A DNA stretch of 37,288 nt. Source: DATCIH01 sp036507955. Its GTDB lineage: Bacteria; Bacillota; Clostridia; Clostridiales; Clostridiaceae. Positions 1 to 7,388 of this stretch are shown here, in pieces (the stretch's first letter is position 1; every line of letters starts with the position of its first letter). The translations under genes were made by a program, and so were the position numbers. The notes beneath the pieces were generated by a model. That model was not told the origin of the DNA, did no database searches, and was given only the letters and a program-made list of their open reading frames with translations. The DNA lies in assembly GCA_036507955.1 (NCBI GenBank), contig DATCIH010000120.1, positions 1-37,288 of the forward strand, given 5' to 3'.

Positions 1-976
1 TGAGCCTAGATAAATAAAGTAAATCCTCAACTAATATTGTCATTCGCTTTGATTCATCAATTATGATTTGTGCTGCTTGATTAGGTTCTACAACCTTATA
101 TATTATACCTTCTGCATAACTTTGTATTGACATAAGAGGAGTTCGAAATTCGTGCGATATATTCTCCAGGAAGGTTTTCTGAGCTTTATAATAGGTTTCA
201 AGGTTTTCTGACATTGTATTAATATTGTTAACAAAATCCTGAAGCTCATCATCTACTTGCAAATATATTTTTGTATCAAAATTTCTTTCAGCTATACTTT
301 TGATATGCTGACTTAAGGAAGAAAAGGGGGAAGATATCTTTTTCGCAGTTATAGAAGAGAATATTACAGTTATAAGGGCGGACAAAAATAAAATAGCTAA
401 TAGGATTAAATTTATTTCAATTTTAAACTCATTTATTTTCTGAAGATTTGAAAATACTATAATATAACCTAGACCAAAGGAATTTTTTAAGACTACTGGT
501 TTAATAATGGCTGTATAATCAATTCCAGAAATGGTAAAATTCAAGTTGGTCTGATTGTTTATATCCTTTAAGTTTAAAAGCTCGCTTTGTATTTTAGTTA
601 GGAGGTTCGGAGATGTGTTACTATAGGTATCTGGAGAAGGAGTTATTATATTTTTATCCTTATCAAATAATATATAGGAAGCATTAATCATAGATAAAGG
701 CTCTCTTAAGGATTGATCTAGCATAAAATAGAATCTAAAAATATCATTATCCACATTGGGAGAAGGCATGCTCAGATCTTTATCTGGGAAAAAATCAGGC
801 CCCTGCTGGAGGGCTGTATCCTCAGTATGGGAAGCTATTTTATTAAGTTGAGTTAATATATCGCTCTTTATATAAAAATGCACTGCAAGATTAAAAATCA
901 TTGTAACCAATGTAATAAGAAGAATGATCACTATAAGATTTGATCTAAATATTTTCCATTTTGTATTCCGCTTCAT
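1..976 (-). CDS. Sensor histidine kinase, C-terminus cut by the window edge
   Basis: Membrane sensor kinase partner of the adjacent response regulator. The frame is open from an ATG at 976 down to base 1, giving about 325 residues and no stop, so the gene is partial. Residues about 12-34 form one membrane helix, about 35-190 an extracytoplasmic sensor region, and about 192-212 a second helix. A HAMP-like linker follows, then the HisKA domain with the H-box SHEFRTPL; the phospho-accepting histidine is residue 275. The ATP-binding domain lies outside the window. The start is 5 bases after the regulator stop, so the two are one transcript. The sensor region gives no clear ligand; the nearby permease suggests a metal, which is inference. 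Confidence 0.93.
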   Translation of the reverse strand, partial: MKRNTKWKIFRSNLIVIILLITLVTMIFNLAVHFYIKSDILTQLNKIASHTEDTALQQGPDFFPDKDLSMPSPNVDNDIFRFYFMLDQSLREPLSMINASYILFDKDKNIITPSPDTYSNTSPNLLTKIQSELLNLKDINNQTNLNFTISGIDYTAIIKPVVLKNSFGLGYIIVFSNLQKINEFKIEINLILLAILFLSALITVIFSSITAKKISSPFSSLSQHIKSIAERNFDTKIYLQVDDELQDFVNNINTMSENLETYYKAQKTFLENISHEFRTPLMSIQSYAEGIIYKVVEPNQAAQIIIDESKRMTILVEDLLYLSRL

Positions 977-980
977 AATA

Positions 981-1676
981 TCATTCCCTATCTTGAATTT
1001 TAAAGCCATAGCCCCATATTGTAGTTATCTTTAATGTAGAGCCTACTTGGGAAAGTTTTTTTCTAATCCTTTTTATCATATCATCCGTAGCTCGTGTTTC
1101 AACTTTATTCTCAAAACCCCATATTTTATCTAAAAGCTCTCCACGGCTCACCGCTCTATTTTTATTCTCTGCAAGATAATTGAGGAAGGAGAATTCCATT
1201 CCAGTTAAGCCTATATCTTTTCCTTCATATTGGACTTCCTTTGTAGATATATTAATTAATATATCACTAATATATAGAATGAAAGTATCATTTTTTTTGT
1301 TTTTATCCAGCTCCATTCTTCTAAATATACTTTTTATCCTAGCAATAAGCTCCATGGGACTGAAGGGTTTAGTAAGATAATCATCACTTCCTAAAGCTAA
1401 TCCTGCTATTTTATCTGTGAGGGTATCTTTCGCAGATACAATAATTATAGGAACAGCGCTATTTTGACGAAGTAGAGAGCAAAGAGAAAAACCATCTATT
1501 CCTGGCATCATAATGTCAATAATAAGCATATCTGAGGGCCTTTTATTAAAGGCTTCTAAGAGTGAAGCTCCATCCTCATAGGTTTCAGTGAGAAAGCCTT
1601 CCTTTAAAAGAAAGGATTTTATAATATTTAATATATTTACCTCATCATCAGCAATGTATATCAGCTTTTTATCCAC
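981..1676 (-). CDS. OmpR/PhoB-family response regulator
   Basis: DNA-binding response regulator, 231 residues. The N-terminal receiver domain (about 1-120) has the acidic pair D10/D11, phospho-acceptor D54 in IIDIMMPG, the conserved T/S region at VSAKD and lysine K103 in LTKPFSP. Residues about 130-228 are a winged-helix effector domain ending in TTIWGYGFKI, typical of OmpR/PhoB proteins. The start is a GTG at 1676, preceded by AGAGGTGA on the minus strand. It is followed at once by the histidine kinase. Its promoter carries a tandem 11-bp repeat, the site geometry this family binds, so autoregulation and control of the divergent genes are likely. The regulon is not known. Confidence 0.95.
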   Translation of the reverse strand: MDKKLIYIADDEVNILNIIKSFLLKEGFLTETYEDGASLLEAFNKRPSDMLIIDIMMPGIDGFSLCSLLRQNSAVPIIIVSAKDTLTDKIAGLALGSDDYLTKPFSPMELIARIKSIFRRMELDKNKKNDTFILYISDILINISTKEVQYEGKDIGLTGMEFSFLNYLAENKNRAVSRGELLDKIWGFENKVETRATDDMIKRIRKKLSQVGSTLKITTIWGYGFKIQDRE

Positions 1677-1720
1677 TTTAAGTCACCTCTAAGGATAGTT
1701 TACCATGGATTTATATATTT

Positions 1721-1749
1721 ATTATATATTTGCGTTAATGTTGCCACAA
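1721..1749 (-). promoter_or_regulatory. Promoter of the two-component operon
   Basis: Read on the minus strand, TTGTGG (1749-1744) is followed after 17 bases by TATAAT (1726-1721). The -35 box falls inside the 11-bp tandem repeat, so a regulator bound there would directly affect transcription of its own operon. Confidence 0.65.
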
Positions 1750-1758
1750 TGTTGCCAC
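1737..1758. promoter_or_regulatory. Tandem 11-bp direct repeat, candidate response-regulator site
   Basis: AATGTTGCCAC occurs twice with no gap (1737-1747 and 1748-1758). An 11-bp spacing places both copies on one helix face, as expected for an OmpR/PhoB-type dimer. It lies between the regulator gene and the divergent gene at 1834. Immediately to its right are two palindromes: ATTTACA-GG-TGTAAAT (1760-1775) and TTATTAT-GTTCG-ATAATAA (1780-1798). Confidence 0.7.
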
Positions 1759-1760
1759 GA

Positions 1761-1789
1761 TTTACAGGTGTAAATTAAATTATTATGTT
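1761..1789 (+). promoter_or_regulatory. Candidate promoter of the 1834 gene and permease
   Basis: TTTACA (1761-1766), 17-base spacer, TATGTT (1784-1789). The 11-bp repeats end three bases upstream of the -35 box, an activator position. Another -10-like TATAAT is at 1802-1807 but has no matching -35. Confidence 0.45.
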
Positions 1790-1833
1790 CGATAATAAGA
1801 ATATAATAAAAAGATCAAAAAGGAGTGTAATAT

Positions 1834-2270
1834 ATGAGCTCAATAAGTAACAACTTAAGCACAAATAGCGTATACAATAAGAACATTACAGATACTACTA
1901 CATCTGCCAGCGTGCAGACAAAGCCTCCTGGCCATCATCATAAGAAAGTAGACCTGTAGATATCAGTAAGTTGGGGATGGCTGCTTTAAATGGTACAAGT
2001 GAAGCACAAAATCAAACTCAAGCAACTTCTCCTAAAAGTATATTAGATAATTTAGTTACTTCAGGTGTAATAACAAAGGATCAAGCAAGTACAATATCTG
2101 CAGCTTTTGAAGCAGCTAGAAAAGTAACTTCAAATCAAACTAATGCACCAGAGGCGAATCCAAATAATAATTTTACTACCACACTAAATAACCTAGTATC
2201 TAAAGGTACAATTAGCCCAGATTTAGAAAGCACAATATTAAGTGCATTACAAAATTCTACACAAGTTTAA
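1834..2270 (+). pseudogene. Small two-repeat protein, broken by an 8-bp insertion-like frameshift
   Basis: I do not recognise a named family. An ATG at 1834 with AAGGAG upstream opens a 41-residue frame that contains PPGHHHKKVDL and stops at 1954-1956. The downstream frame then runs to 2270. The two ends match: the first reads KKVDL-stop, the second PVDISKLGMAALNG. Removing the 8 bases at 1948-1955, a near copy of the next 8 (gtagacct/gtagatat), restores one frame of about 144 residues. The second part holds two similar units of about 27 residues, ILDNLVTSGVITKDQ and TLNNLVSKGTISPDL. No signal peptide is seen. Alternatively the TTG at 1971 or ATG at 1977 starts a separate protein of about 98 residues, but neither has a convincing ribosome binding site. 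Confidence 0.6.
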
Positions 2271-2392
2271 ATAAAGAGAACAGGAAAGTAGGTAACAATT
2301 ATCTAAATAAATTATTGAACCCTTTACCCACCTAAGGCATAGAATAATGCAAGTAGATTTTTCTACTAAAAGTAAGTAGGAGGTGGAAAACC

Positions 2393-3097
2393 ATGCTTGC
2401 TCCATTAATCATATGCTTTAGAGAGGGTATTGAAATTTTCCTTGTTATAATTCCTCTAGTGGTTTATTTCAACAGGAATAATATGCCTGAAATGAGCAAG
2501 AGTGTCACCTTAGGTGGAATATTGGGTGCATCTCTTGCAGCAGTACTTGGCTCGCTAATATTTTCTCAGGCAGCTCTTTTGGACGGGCCTGCAGGACAAT
2601 ATTTTGATGGTGGCTTAGGAGTTGTTTTATCCGTTCTAATATTATATAGCATTGTACTTTTAAGAAAGAATAAATCCTTTAATACGAATCCTGACAGTAA
2701 ATATATTTCATTAAGTAAAAAAGGACTGTTTATTATTTCAGCTATTACTTTCTTCAGAGAACTGCTTGAAGCAGTTTTATTTATATTGACAAGCTCTGCA
2801 AGCTCACCTTTTATAGTAGCAGCTTCAGCTTTGTTAGGTTTACTTTTGGCAGCTTTACTTGTATATTTGGTTGCAAAGGGATTTTCTAGCTTAAACATCT
2901 CTTTGGTGTTTTATTTATTGAATTTATTTTTAATAGGCTTGGGCGCTTATTATTTTGGAGATGCCTTAGACGTATTGGTTGGTAATATTGTTCCGCAGAT
3001 GTTTACAATTGGAATATTAGTATATGCGGTTCCAAGCTATTTCATTGTAATAAAAAGTGATTTGAAAAAGCTTTTAAATTCGGGAAAAATAAAGTAA
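2393..3097 (+). CDS. FTR1-family iron permease-like membrane protein
   Basis: Predicted iron permease of the FTR1/EfeU family, 234 residues, almost entirely membrane helices (about seven). Both signature REXXE motifs used for iron passage are present: REGIE at residues 10-14 and RELLE at 122-126. The length is close to the short bacterial forms that lack an added periplasmic domain. An AGGAGG site sits 8 bases before the ATG. No EfeO or EfeB partner is present. It follows the histidine-containing small protein and the divergent two-component system, so this may be a regulated metal-uptake unit. Iron as the substrate is from family knowledge; another metal cannot be excluded. Confidence 0.88.
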   Translation: MLAPLIICFREGIEIFLVIIPLVVYFNRNNMPEMSKSVTLGGILGASLAAVLGSLIFSQAALLDGPAGQYFDGGLGVVLSVLILYSIVLLRKNKSFNTNPDSKYISLSKKGLFIISAITFFRELLEAVLFILTSSASSPFIVAASALLGLLLAALLVYLVAKGFSSLNISLVFYLLNLFLIGLGAYYFGDALDVLVGNIVPQMFTIGILVYAVPSYFIVIKSDLKKLLNSGKIK

Positions 3098-3148
3098 AAT
3101 TTATTAATCTCAATAATGTAATTAATTGAATGATATGAAAAAATTCAT

Positions 3149-3182
3149 ACGTTAGTTTCCTTAAGGAAGCTAACGTTTTTTT
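3149..3182 (+). terminator. Rho-independent terminator after the permease
   Basis: A 12-bp stem ACGTTAGTTTCC (3149-3160) pairs with 3165-3176 with one T-G wobble and a TTAA loop, then a run of T to 3181. Confidence 0.9.
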
Positions 3183-3210
3183 GTATAAATATAAATTATT
3201 GATTTTTAGC

Positions 3211-3240
3211 TTGAGCTTTTCTATATTTAAATGGTATAAT
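3211..3240 (+). promoter_or_regulatory. Promoter of the FAD oxidoreductase gene
   Basis: TTGAGC (3211-3216), 18-base spacer, perfect TATAAT (3235-3240). Transcription would start near 3247, just before the IclR-type operator at 3263-3279. Confidence 0.7.
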
Positions 3241-3262
3241 AAGTTGTAAATAATAAAAGGCA

Positions 3263-3279
3263 ATTTCACCTAATGAAAT
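3263..3279. promoter_or_regulatory. Candidate IclR operator, site 1
   Basis: ATTTCA-N5-TGAAAT. The same arms and spacing occur at 5400-5416 in the promoter region of the nearby iclR-type gene. It is about 17-33 bases into the expected transcript of the FAD oxidoreductase, a position suited to repression. Confidence 0.65.
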
Positions 3280-3296
3280 AAAAGCGAGGTTTTAAT

Positions 3297-4565
3297 ATGG
3301 TTTATGATGTCATAGTTGCAGGAGGAGGGCCAGCAGGTCTAGGAGCCGCTATTTCCGCAGCAAAAATGGGGGCGAAAACCATGCTCCTTGAAGGGCGAAG
3401 CTTTTTTGGCGGAGAAGCAACCTTAGGATTATGGATGCCAATCAATAGATTATTTCTATTAGAAGGTTCTAGGGGCGGGGTACATGAACTTTTAACCTCT
3501 AAACTTAAGAGCTATAAAGAAAATATATCTAGCTTCGTTCCGGAGGATGGGAATAATGGTGATGGGTTATATGTTCATCCAGAATATTTCAGATTAGCAG
3601 CCTTTGAGCTTCTAGAAGAGGCTAATTGTTCCTATAGACTTTATAGTCCTGTTACTGGAGCAATAATGGAGGGAGATTTCATAAAGGGAGTAGAGGTTAC
3701 AACAAAAAATGGTATTCAAAAATATTATGGTAAAGTTATAATCGATGCTACTGGCGATGGTGATGTAGCCTTTCATGCAGGAGCTAAGATGGTTAAAGGA
3801 AGAGAAGAGGATGGACAGTTTATGGCTCACACCCTTGGTTTTGCCTTATGCAATGTTAAAGTAGATAAATTCTTAACATATCAAAGAGATCATAATGATG
3901 AGTTTAGATCTATATATGATAACGCTTCAAAGGAAGACTATCTTACTTTAAAGTCTTATTGGGGTAGTAAAACAACACTACCGGATGTGCTTACGGTAAA
4001 CACCAGCGGCTTTGGTCTTGGAAGGCAGGATGGTACTAAAGCTGAGGATCTTACAAAATCAGAGAGGGATGGGTTACAGGTAGCTATTGATTTTGTAAGA
4101 ATAGCCAGAAATAAAAAGATTCCTGGACTTGAGGACTGCTACTTAATGAGAACAGGAGCAAATATAGGGGTAAGAGAAACCAGAAGGATTGTTGGTGAAT
4201 ATGTATATAAGCTAGAGGATGCTTTAGAGGGGAAAGAATTTAATGATACCATAGCTAGAAAATATGGAGCAGTTGATGCAGTTTACTATTTTGCAAAAAT
4301 GAAGCAAGCGGCTTCCTACCCTTATAGATGTTTGCTTCCATTAGGTGTTGAAAATCTACTTGTTGCAGGTAGGTGTGGCTCTGCTGAACATTTAGGCCAT
4401 GCCGCAGGGAAAAGCATGGGAAATATGATGGCTCTTGGACAAGCTGCTGGTATTTCAGCAGCCATATGTAGCAAGGAAAACATCACCCCTAGAAAAGTAG
4501 AGGTAAATAAAGTGCAAAAGAGATTAATAGAAATAGGCGTAAAGGGCATTAATCAATCGGTGTAG
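3297..4565 (+). CDS. FAD-dependent oxidoreductase
   Basis: Flavoprotein of the FAD_oxidored/GidA-like type, 422 residues. The N-terminus has the dinucleotide-binding fold AGGGPAGLGAA (residues 8-18) with the ribose-binding glutamate in TMLLEGR, followed by a conserved SFFGGEAT segment. The C-terminus has the second FAD contact, VAGRCGSAEHLGHAAGKSMG. No signal peptide or extra metal-binding domain is seen, so it is probably cytosolic. The start has GCGAGGT upstream. It stands alone in front of the convergent iclR-type gene but shares its operator with it, so it likely oxidises an intermediate of the same sugar-acid route. The substrate cannot be read from the sequence. Confidence 0.88.
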   Translation: MVYDVIVAGGGPAGLGAAISAAKMGAKTMLLEGRSFFGGEATLGLWMPINRLFLLEGSRGGVHELLTSKLKSYKENISSFVPEDGNNGDGLYVHPEYFRLAAFELLEEANCSYRLYSPVTGAIMEGDFIKGVEVTTKNGIQKYYGKVIIDATGDGDVAFHAGAKMVKGREEDGQFMAHTLGFALCNVKVDKFLTYQRDHNDEFRSIYDNASKEDYLTLKSYWGSKTTLPDVLTVNTSGFGLGRQDGTKAEDLTKSERDGLQVAIDFVRIARNKKIPGLEDCYLMRTGANIGVRETRRIVGEYVYKLEDALEGKEFNDTIARKYGAVDAVYYFAKMKQAASYPYRCLLPLGVENLLVAGRCGSAEHLGHAAGKSMGNMMALGQAAGISAAICSKENITPRKVEVNKVQKRLIEIGVKGINQSV

Positions 4566-4610
4566 CCATATTTTAGATATGGTAGCCCATAGTTTTAGAT
4601 ATGGTAGCCC
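4563..4610. repeat. 18-bp direct repeat at the convergent gene ends
   Basis: TTTTAGATATGGTAGCCC occurs at 4571-4588 and 4593-4610, a 22-bp period. The second copy is inside the 3' end of the iclR-type gene; the first covers its stop. CCATAT-TTTAG-ATATGG within it can fold and may act as a weak two-way terminator. Confidence 0.65.
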
Positions 4611-5346
4611 CTGCTTCTAGAACGTATACTTTAATTTCATCTATGTGCTCATAGCTCATTCTGTTTACTGGACCAGATACACTTACGGAACAAATGATTT
4701 TACCTGAGTAATCCCTTACAGGAGCAGCAATGCAGCGAGCGCCTTCTTCACATTCCTCATCATCCATTGCATAGCCCTGAACTCTTATTTTATCAAGTTC
4801 AGCTTTAAGAGCTTCTTCACCTGTAATTGTCTTCTTAGTGAAGGGTTTAAGACCTCTTTCTATTACCTTAGTAAGCAATGGCTCTTCCATTTCGGATAGA
4901 AAAAGCTTGCCTACTCCGGTGCAGTAGAGAGGCGCTCTTTTACCTATACGTTGAAAGCCTCGTATCATGTTGTCAGGGCCTTCTACTTTTTCTATATAGA
5001 CAGCCATAAGGTCTTCTTCGATAACCATACAGGCTGATTCTTTACATTTTTCTGCCAGGTTTTTTAAGGCAGGATAGGCTATTTCCCTTATATTGATATT
5101 TTCATGAATATGATTTGCAATCTCACATAGTTTTAAGGTTAGATAATATCTAAGTGTTTGAGGATTTTGTTTTACATATTCAGTTTCAATAAGGGTTAGC
5201 AAAAATCTATAAACTGTTGGTGCAGGTAGGAGAAGCTTTTTGGATAAATCCTGTAGCTTTATGGGCTCTCTGTTATAAGCCATAACTTGTACTATATCTA
5301 ATAGCCTTACACCAGATTGATTTGTTTTAACGGTGCTACCTTTCAT
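4573..5346 (-). CDS. IclR-family transcriptional regulator
   Basis: Repressor/activator of the IclR family, 257 residues from the ATG at 5346. That start is chosen because GGAGGT lies 6 bases upstream; a longer frame back to 5406 would run through the promoter and operator. Residues about 10-70 are the winged helix-turn-helix (VRLLDIVQVM through LPAPTVYRFLLTL). About 85-250 are the effector domain, with CTGVGKLFLSEM, the ECEEGARCIAAPVRD segment and SVSVSGP typical of the family. It is divergent from the hydroxyacid dehydrogenase and convergent with the FAD oxidoreductase. An inverted repeat overlaps its own -35 box, so it probably represses itself and both flanking units until a sugar-acid ligand is bound. 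Confidence 0.95.
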   Translation of the reverse strand: MKGSTVKTNQSGVRLLDIVQVMAYNREPIKLQDLSKKLLLPAPTVYRFLLTLIETEYVKQNPQTLRYYLTLKLCEIANHIHENINIREIAYPALKNLAEKCKESACMVIEEDLMAVYIEKVEGPDNMIRGFQRIGKRAPLYCTGVGKLFLSEMEEPLLTKVIERGLKPFTKKTITGEEALKAELDKIRVQGYAMDDEECEEGARCIAAPVRDYSGKIICSVSVSGPVNRMSYEHIDEIKVYVLEAGATISKTMGYHI

Positions 5347-5377
5347 TAATATACCTCCAATTATGTTTCGTAAAATA

Positions 5378-5406
5378 AATATAGCATAATAGGGGGAAAA
5401 TTTCAA
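5378..5406 (-). promoter_or_regulatory. Promoter of the iclR-type gene
   Basis: On the minus strand, TTGAAA (5406-5401), 17-base spacer, TATATT (5383-5378). The -35 lies inside the inverted repeat at 5398-5418. Confidence 0.65.
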
Positions 5407-5418
5407 TAAGTGAAATTT
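5398..5418. promoter_or_regulatory. Candidate IclR operator, site 2
   Basis: AAATTTCA-ATAAG-TGAAATTT, perfect 8-bp arms around a 5-base centre. It overlaps the -35 box of the iclR-type gene and lies just upstream of the probable promoter of the dehydrogenase operon. The core arms and spacing match site 1 at 3263-3279. Confidence 0.75.
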
Positions 5419-5428
5419 GTTTATAAGA

Positions 5429-5457
5429 TTGGAGTAATTCTAATCTATATATAAAAT
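5429..5457 (+). promoter_or_regulatory. Candidate promoter of the catabolic operon
   Basis: TTGGAG (5429-5434), 17-base spacer, TAAAAT (5452-5457). It would give a short leader before the AAGGAGG site and ATG at 5482. Other AT-rich -10 choices exist nearby. Confidence 0.45.
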
Positions 5458-5481
5458 AATATAATTTAAGGAGGAATTAAC

Positions 5482-6438
5482 ATGAAAATAGTTTTACTAG
5501 AGCCATTAGGTGTTGCAAAAGAGGATGTTAAAAACTTAGCTGCAACTTTTGAGGCGCTTGGTCATGAGTTTGTAATGTATGATAATAAGACAGTAGTTAA
5601 AGAGGAAATTATAGAAAGAACAAAGGATGCAGAGGTTTTAATTCTTGCAAATCAGGCTTTCCCTGATGAATATATAAATGAGTGTCCAAAACTTAAATAT
5701 ATATCTGTTGCCTTTACAGGAGTTGATCATATGGGTATAAAAGCCTGCACTGAAAGAGGTATAAATGTGTCCAATGCAGCGGGCTATTCAAATCATGGCG
5801 TTGCAGAACTTGCCATTGGCTTTATGATTTCTACTTTAAGAAATATAATACCCTGTGATATTGCAGTAAGAGGTGGAAAAACTAAGGATGGGTTAGTTGG
5901 AAATGATTTATTTGAAAAAACTGTAGGTGTAATTGGAACTGGTGCAATTGGTATGCTTGTAGCTAAGCTGCTCACAGCTTTCGGCTGCAAGGTTATTGCC
6001 TATGATACCTCAAAAAGAGAAGAGGAAGCTAGAAGTATTGGAATGAAATATGTGGACCTAGATACCCTACTTAAAGAAAGTGACATAGTTACAATACATG
6101 TTCCTTTATTTGAAAGCACAAAAGGTCTTATAGGAAAGAGAGAAATAAGCTTGATGAAAAAGAGTAGTATACTAATTAATACTGCTAGAGGACCTATTGT
6201 TGACAGCCTAGCTCTAGCTGAGGCCTTAAAGGAAGGCAGAATAGCAGCGGCAGGTATCGATGTATATGAAACAGAGCCACCAATCGATGTAAATCATCCA
6301 CTCTTAAATGCTCCACATGTAGTAGCAACACCACATGTAGCTTTTGCTACAAAGGAAGCCCTTTATAGAAGAGCAATAATTGCCTTTGACAATATAAAAC
6401 AATGGATGGCAGGAGAACAAATAAACAAAATAATATAA
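5482..6438 (+). CDS. D-isomer-specific 2-hydroxyacid dehydrogenase
   Basis: NAD(P)-dependent oxidoreductase interconverting a D-2-hydroxy acid and a 2-keto acid, 318 residues, cytosolic. The Rossmann motif GTGAIG is at residues 152-157. The catalytic triad of the family is intact: R236 in TARGP, E265 in YETEPP and H285 in TPHVAF. The usual histidine-tryptophan end is replaced, as in many family members. It is the first gene after the IclR-controlled divergent promoter, with AAGGAGG upstream. Within the cluster it could oxidise or reduce the sugar acid at C2. It could also be a glyoxylate- or phosphoglycerate-dehydrogenase relative; substrate is not predictable here. Confidence 0.93.
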   Translation: MKIVLLEPLGVAKEDVKNLAATFEALGHEFVMYDNKTVVKEEIIERTKDAEVLILANQAFPDEYINECPKLKYISVAFTGVDHMGIKACTERGINVSNAAGYSNHGVAELAIGFMISTLRNIIPCDIAVRGGKTKDGLVGNDLFEKTVGVIGTGAIGMLVAKLLTAFGCKVIAYDTSKREEEARSIGMKYVDLDTLLKESDIVTIHVPLFESTKGLIGKREISLMKKSSILINTARGPIVDSLALAEALKEGRIAAAGIDVYETEPPIDVNHPLLNAPHVVATPHVAFATKEALYRRAIIAFDNIKQWMAGEQINKII

Positions 6439-6461
6439 TACAGATAAGATCTAATGAACTA

Positions 6462-6498
6462 AACAAACTAAGGCTGGATTGAAAAGCCTTAGTTTGTT
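6462..6498 (+). promoter_or_regulatory. 14-bp perfect hairpin abutting a ribosome binding site
   Basis: AACAAACTAAGGCT (6462-6475) pairs perfectly with 6485-6498 around a 9-base loop. No T run follows; instead AGGAGG begins at 6499, with the aldo/keto reductase ATG at 6513. It may be a processing or stability hairpin that sets different levels for the genes on either side, or control access to the ribosome site. Confidence 0.65.
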
Positions 6499-6512
6499 AG
6501 GAGGAAATTGAA

Positions 6513-7373
6513 ATGGAGTATGTCAGGTTTGGAAAGACAGACAGATTAGTTAGCAGAATTGGTTTTGGTGGTGCAGTGGCAGGACTTAAGAATTACTTGG
6601 GAAGTTATGATCCTAAAAATGAAGAGGATAAAAGTGGCGTGATTAAAGCTATCCTTAAAGCATTTGAACTAGGGATAAATTATTTTGATACAGCTCCTGG
6701 ATATGGGAATGGGGAAAGTGAAAAGATTTTTGGAGAAGCTTTATCTGGCGTAAAGCCTGAAGATATATTCTTAGCTTCTAAGGTTGGAGAGTGGGATAGA
6801 GATAAGGTATTATATTCTGTAGAAAACAGCCTTAAAAATCTTAAGAGAGACTACTTTGATTTGCTTCAAATTCATGGCTCAAGCTACACAAAAGAAGCAA
6901 GTTATGACATATTAAAAGAAGGCGGAATGCTGGATATAATGGAGGACTTAAAAAGACAAGGGATTGTAAAATTTATTGGCTTTACCAGCGAGGATAACAA
7001 TGAAGGGGTGTATGATTTTATAGCCTCAGGAAGATTTGATACAATTCAGCTCTGTTATAATTTCATATTTCAACATCCTTATGAACCTAGTAGACCCTTT
7101 GGCAGTTTATATAAAGCAGAAGAGAAGGAACTTGGTATAGCTATTATGCGTTCTACCACCTCAGGTACCTTTCAAAAATGGATAAAGCTTGTAAACCCTA
7201 CTAACACTTTTGATTATACAAGAGCATTAATTCAGTTTGTTCTATCAAATCCCTTAGTGGACGTAGCACTTATAGGTATGAGGACAGCTAGTATGGTTGA
7301 GGAAAATGTATCTATATTAGGGGACACAGCTGGACGTATATCCTTAGATTATCTTCATGAAAGATATATTTAA
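6513..7373 (+). CDS. Aldo/keto reductase
   Basis: NAD(P)H-dependent carbonyl/alcohol oxidoreductase of the AKR TIM-barrel superfamily, 286 residues. The catalytic tetrad is complete: D59 and Y64 in FDTAPGYG, K90 in ASKVGEW and H121 in LQIHGSS. The C-terminal part has NPLVDVALIGMRTASMVEEN, the usual cofactor phosphate-binding region. It starts after AGGAGG and the 14-bp hairpin, and ends 15 bases before the Gfo/Idh/MocA gene. In this cluster it probably handles a sugar or sugar-lactone aldehyde or keto group. It resembles the L-fucose/galactose-dehydrogenase-like branch in its DTAPGYG motif, but I cannot fix the substrate. Confidence 0.92.
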   Translation: MEYVRFGKTDRLVSRIGFGGAVAGLKNYLGSYDPKNEEDKSGVIKAILKAFELGINYFDTAPGYGNGESEKIFGEALSGVKPEDIFLASKVGEWDRDKVLYSVENSLKNLKRDYFDLLQIHGSSYTKEASYDILKEGGMLDIMEDLKRQGIVKFIGFTSEDNNEGVYDFIASGRFDTIQLCYNFIFQHPYEPSRPFGSLYKAEEKELGIAIMRSTTSGTFQKWIKLVNPTNTFDYTRALIQFVLSNPLVDVALIGMRTASMVEENVSILGDTAGRISLDYLHERYI

Positions 7374-7388
7374 TTTAGGGGGGAAATA

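Noticed and set aside
2271..2392. Possible riboswitch in the leader of the FTR1 permease
   Set aside because: Only short hairpins such as GCAT/ATGC and AGTAG/CTACT are visible; no known riboswitch core could be recognised.
5347..5406. 20-residue N-terminal extension of the IclR protein
   Set aside because: It would cover the promoter and operator; GGAGGT is correctly placed for the ATG at 5346.
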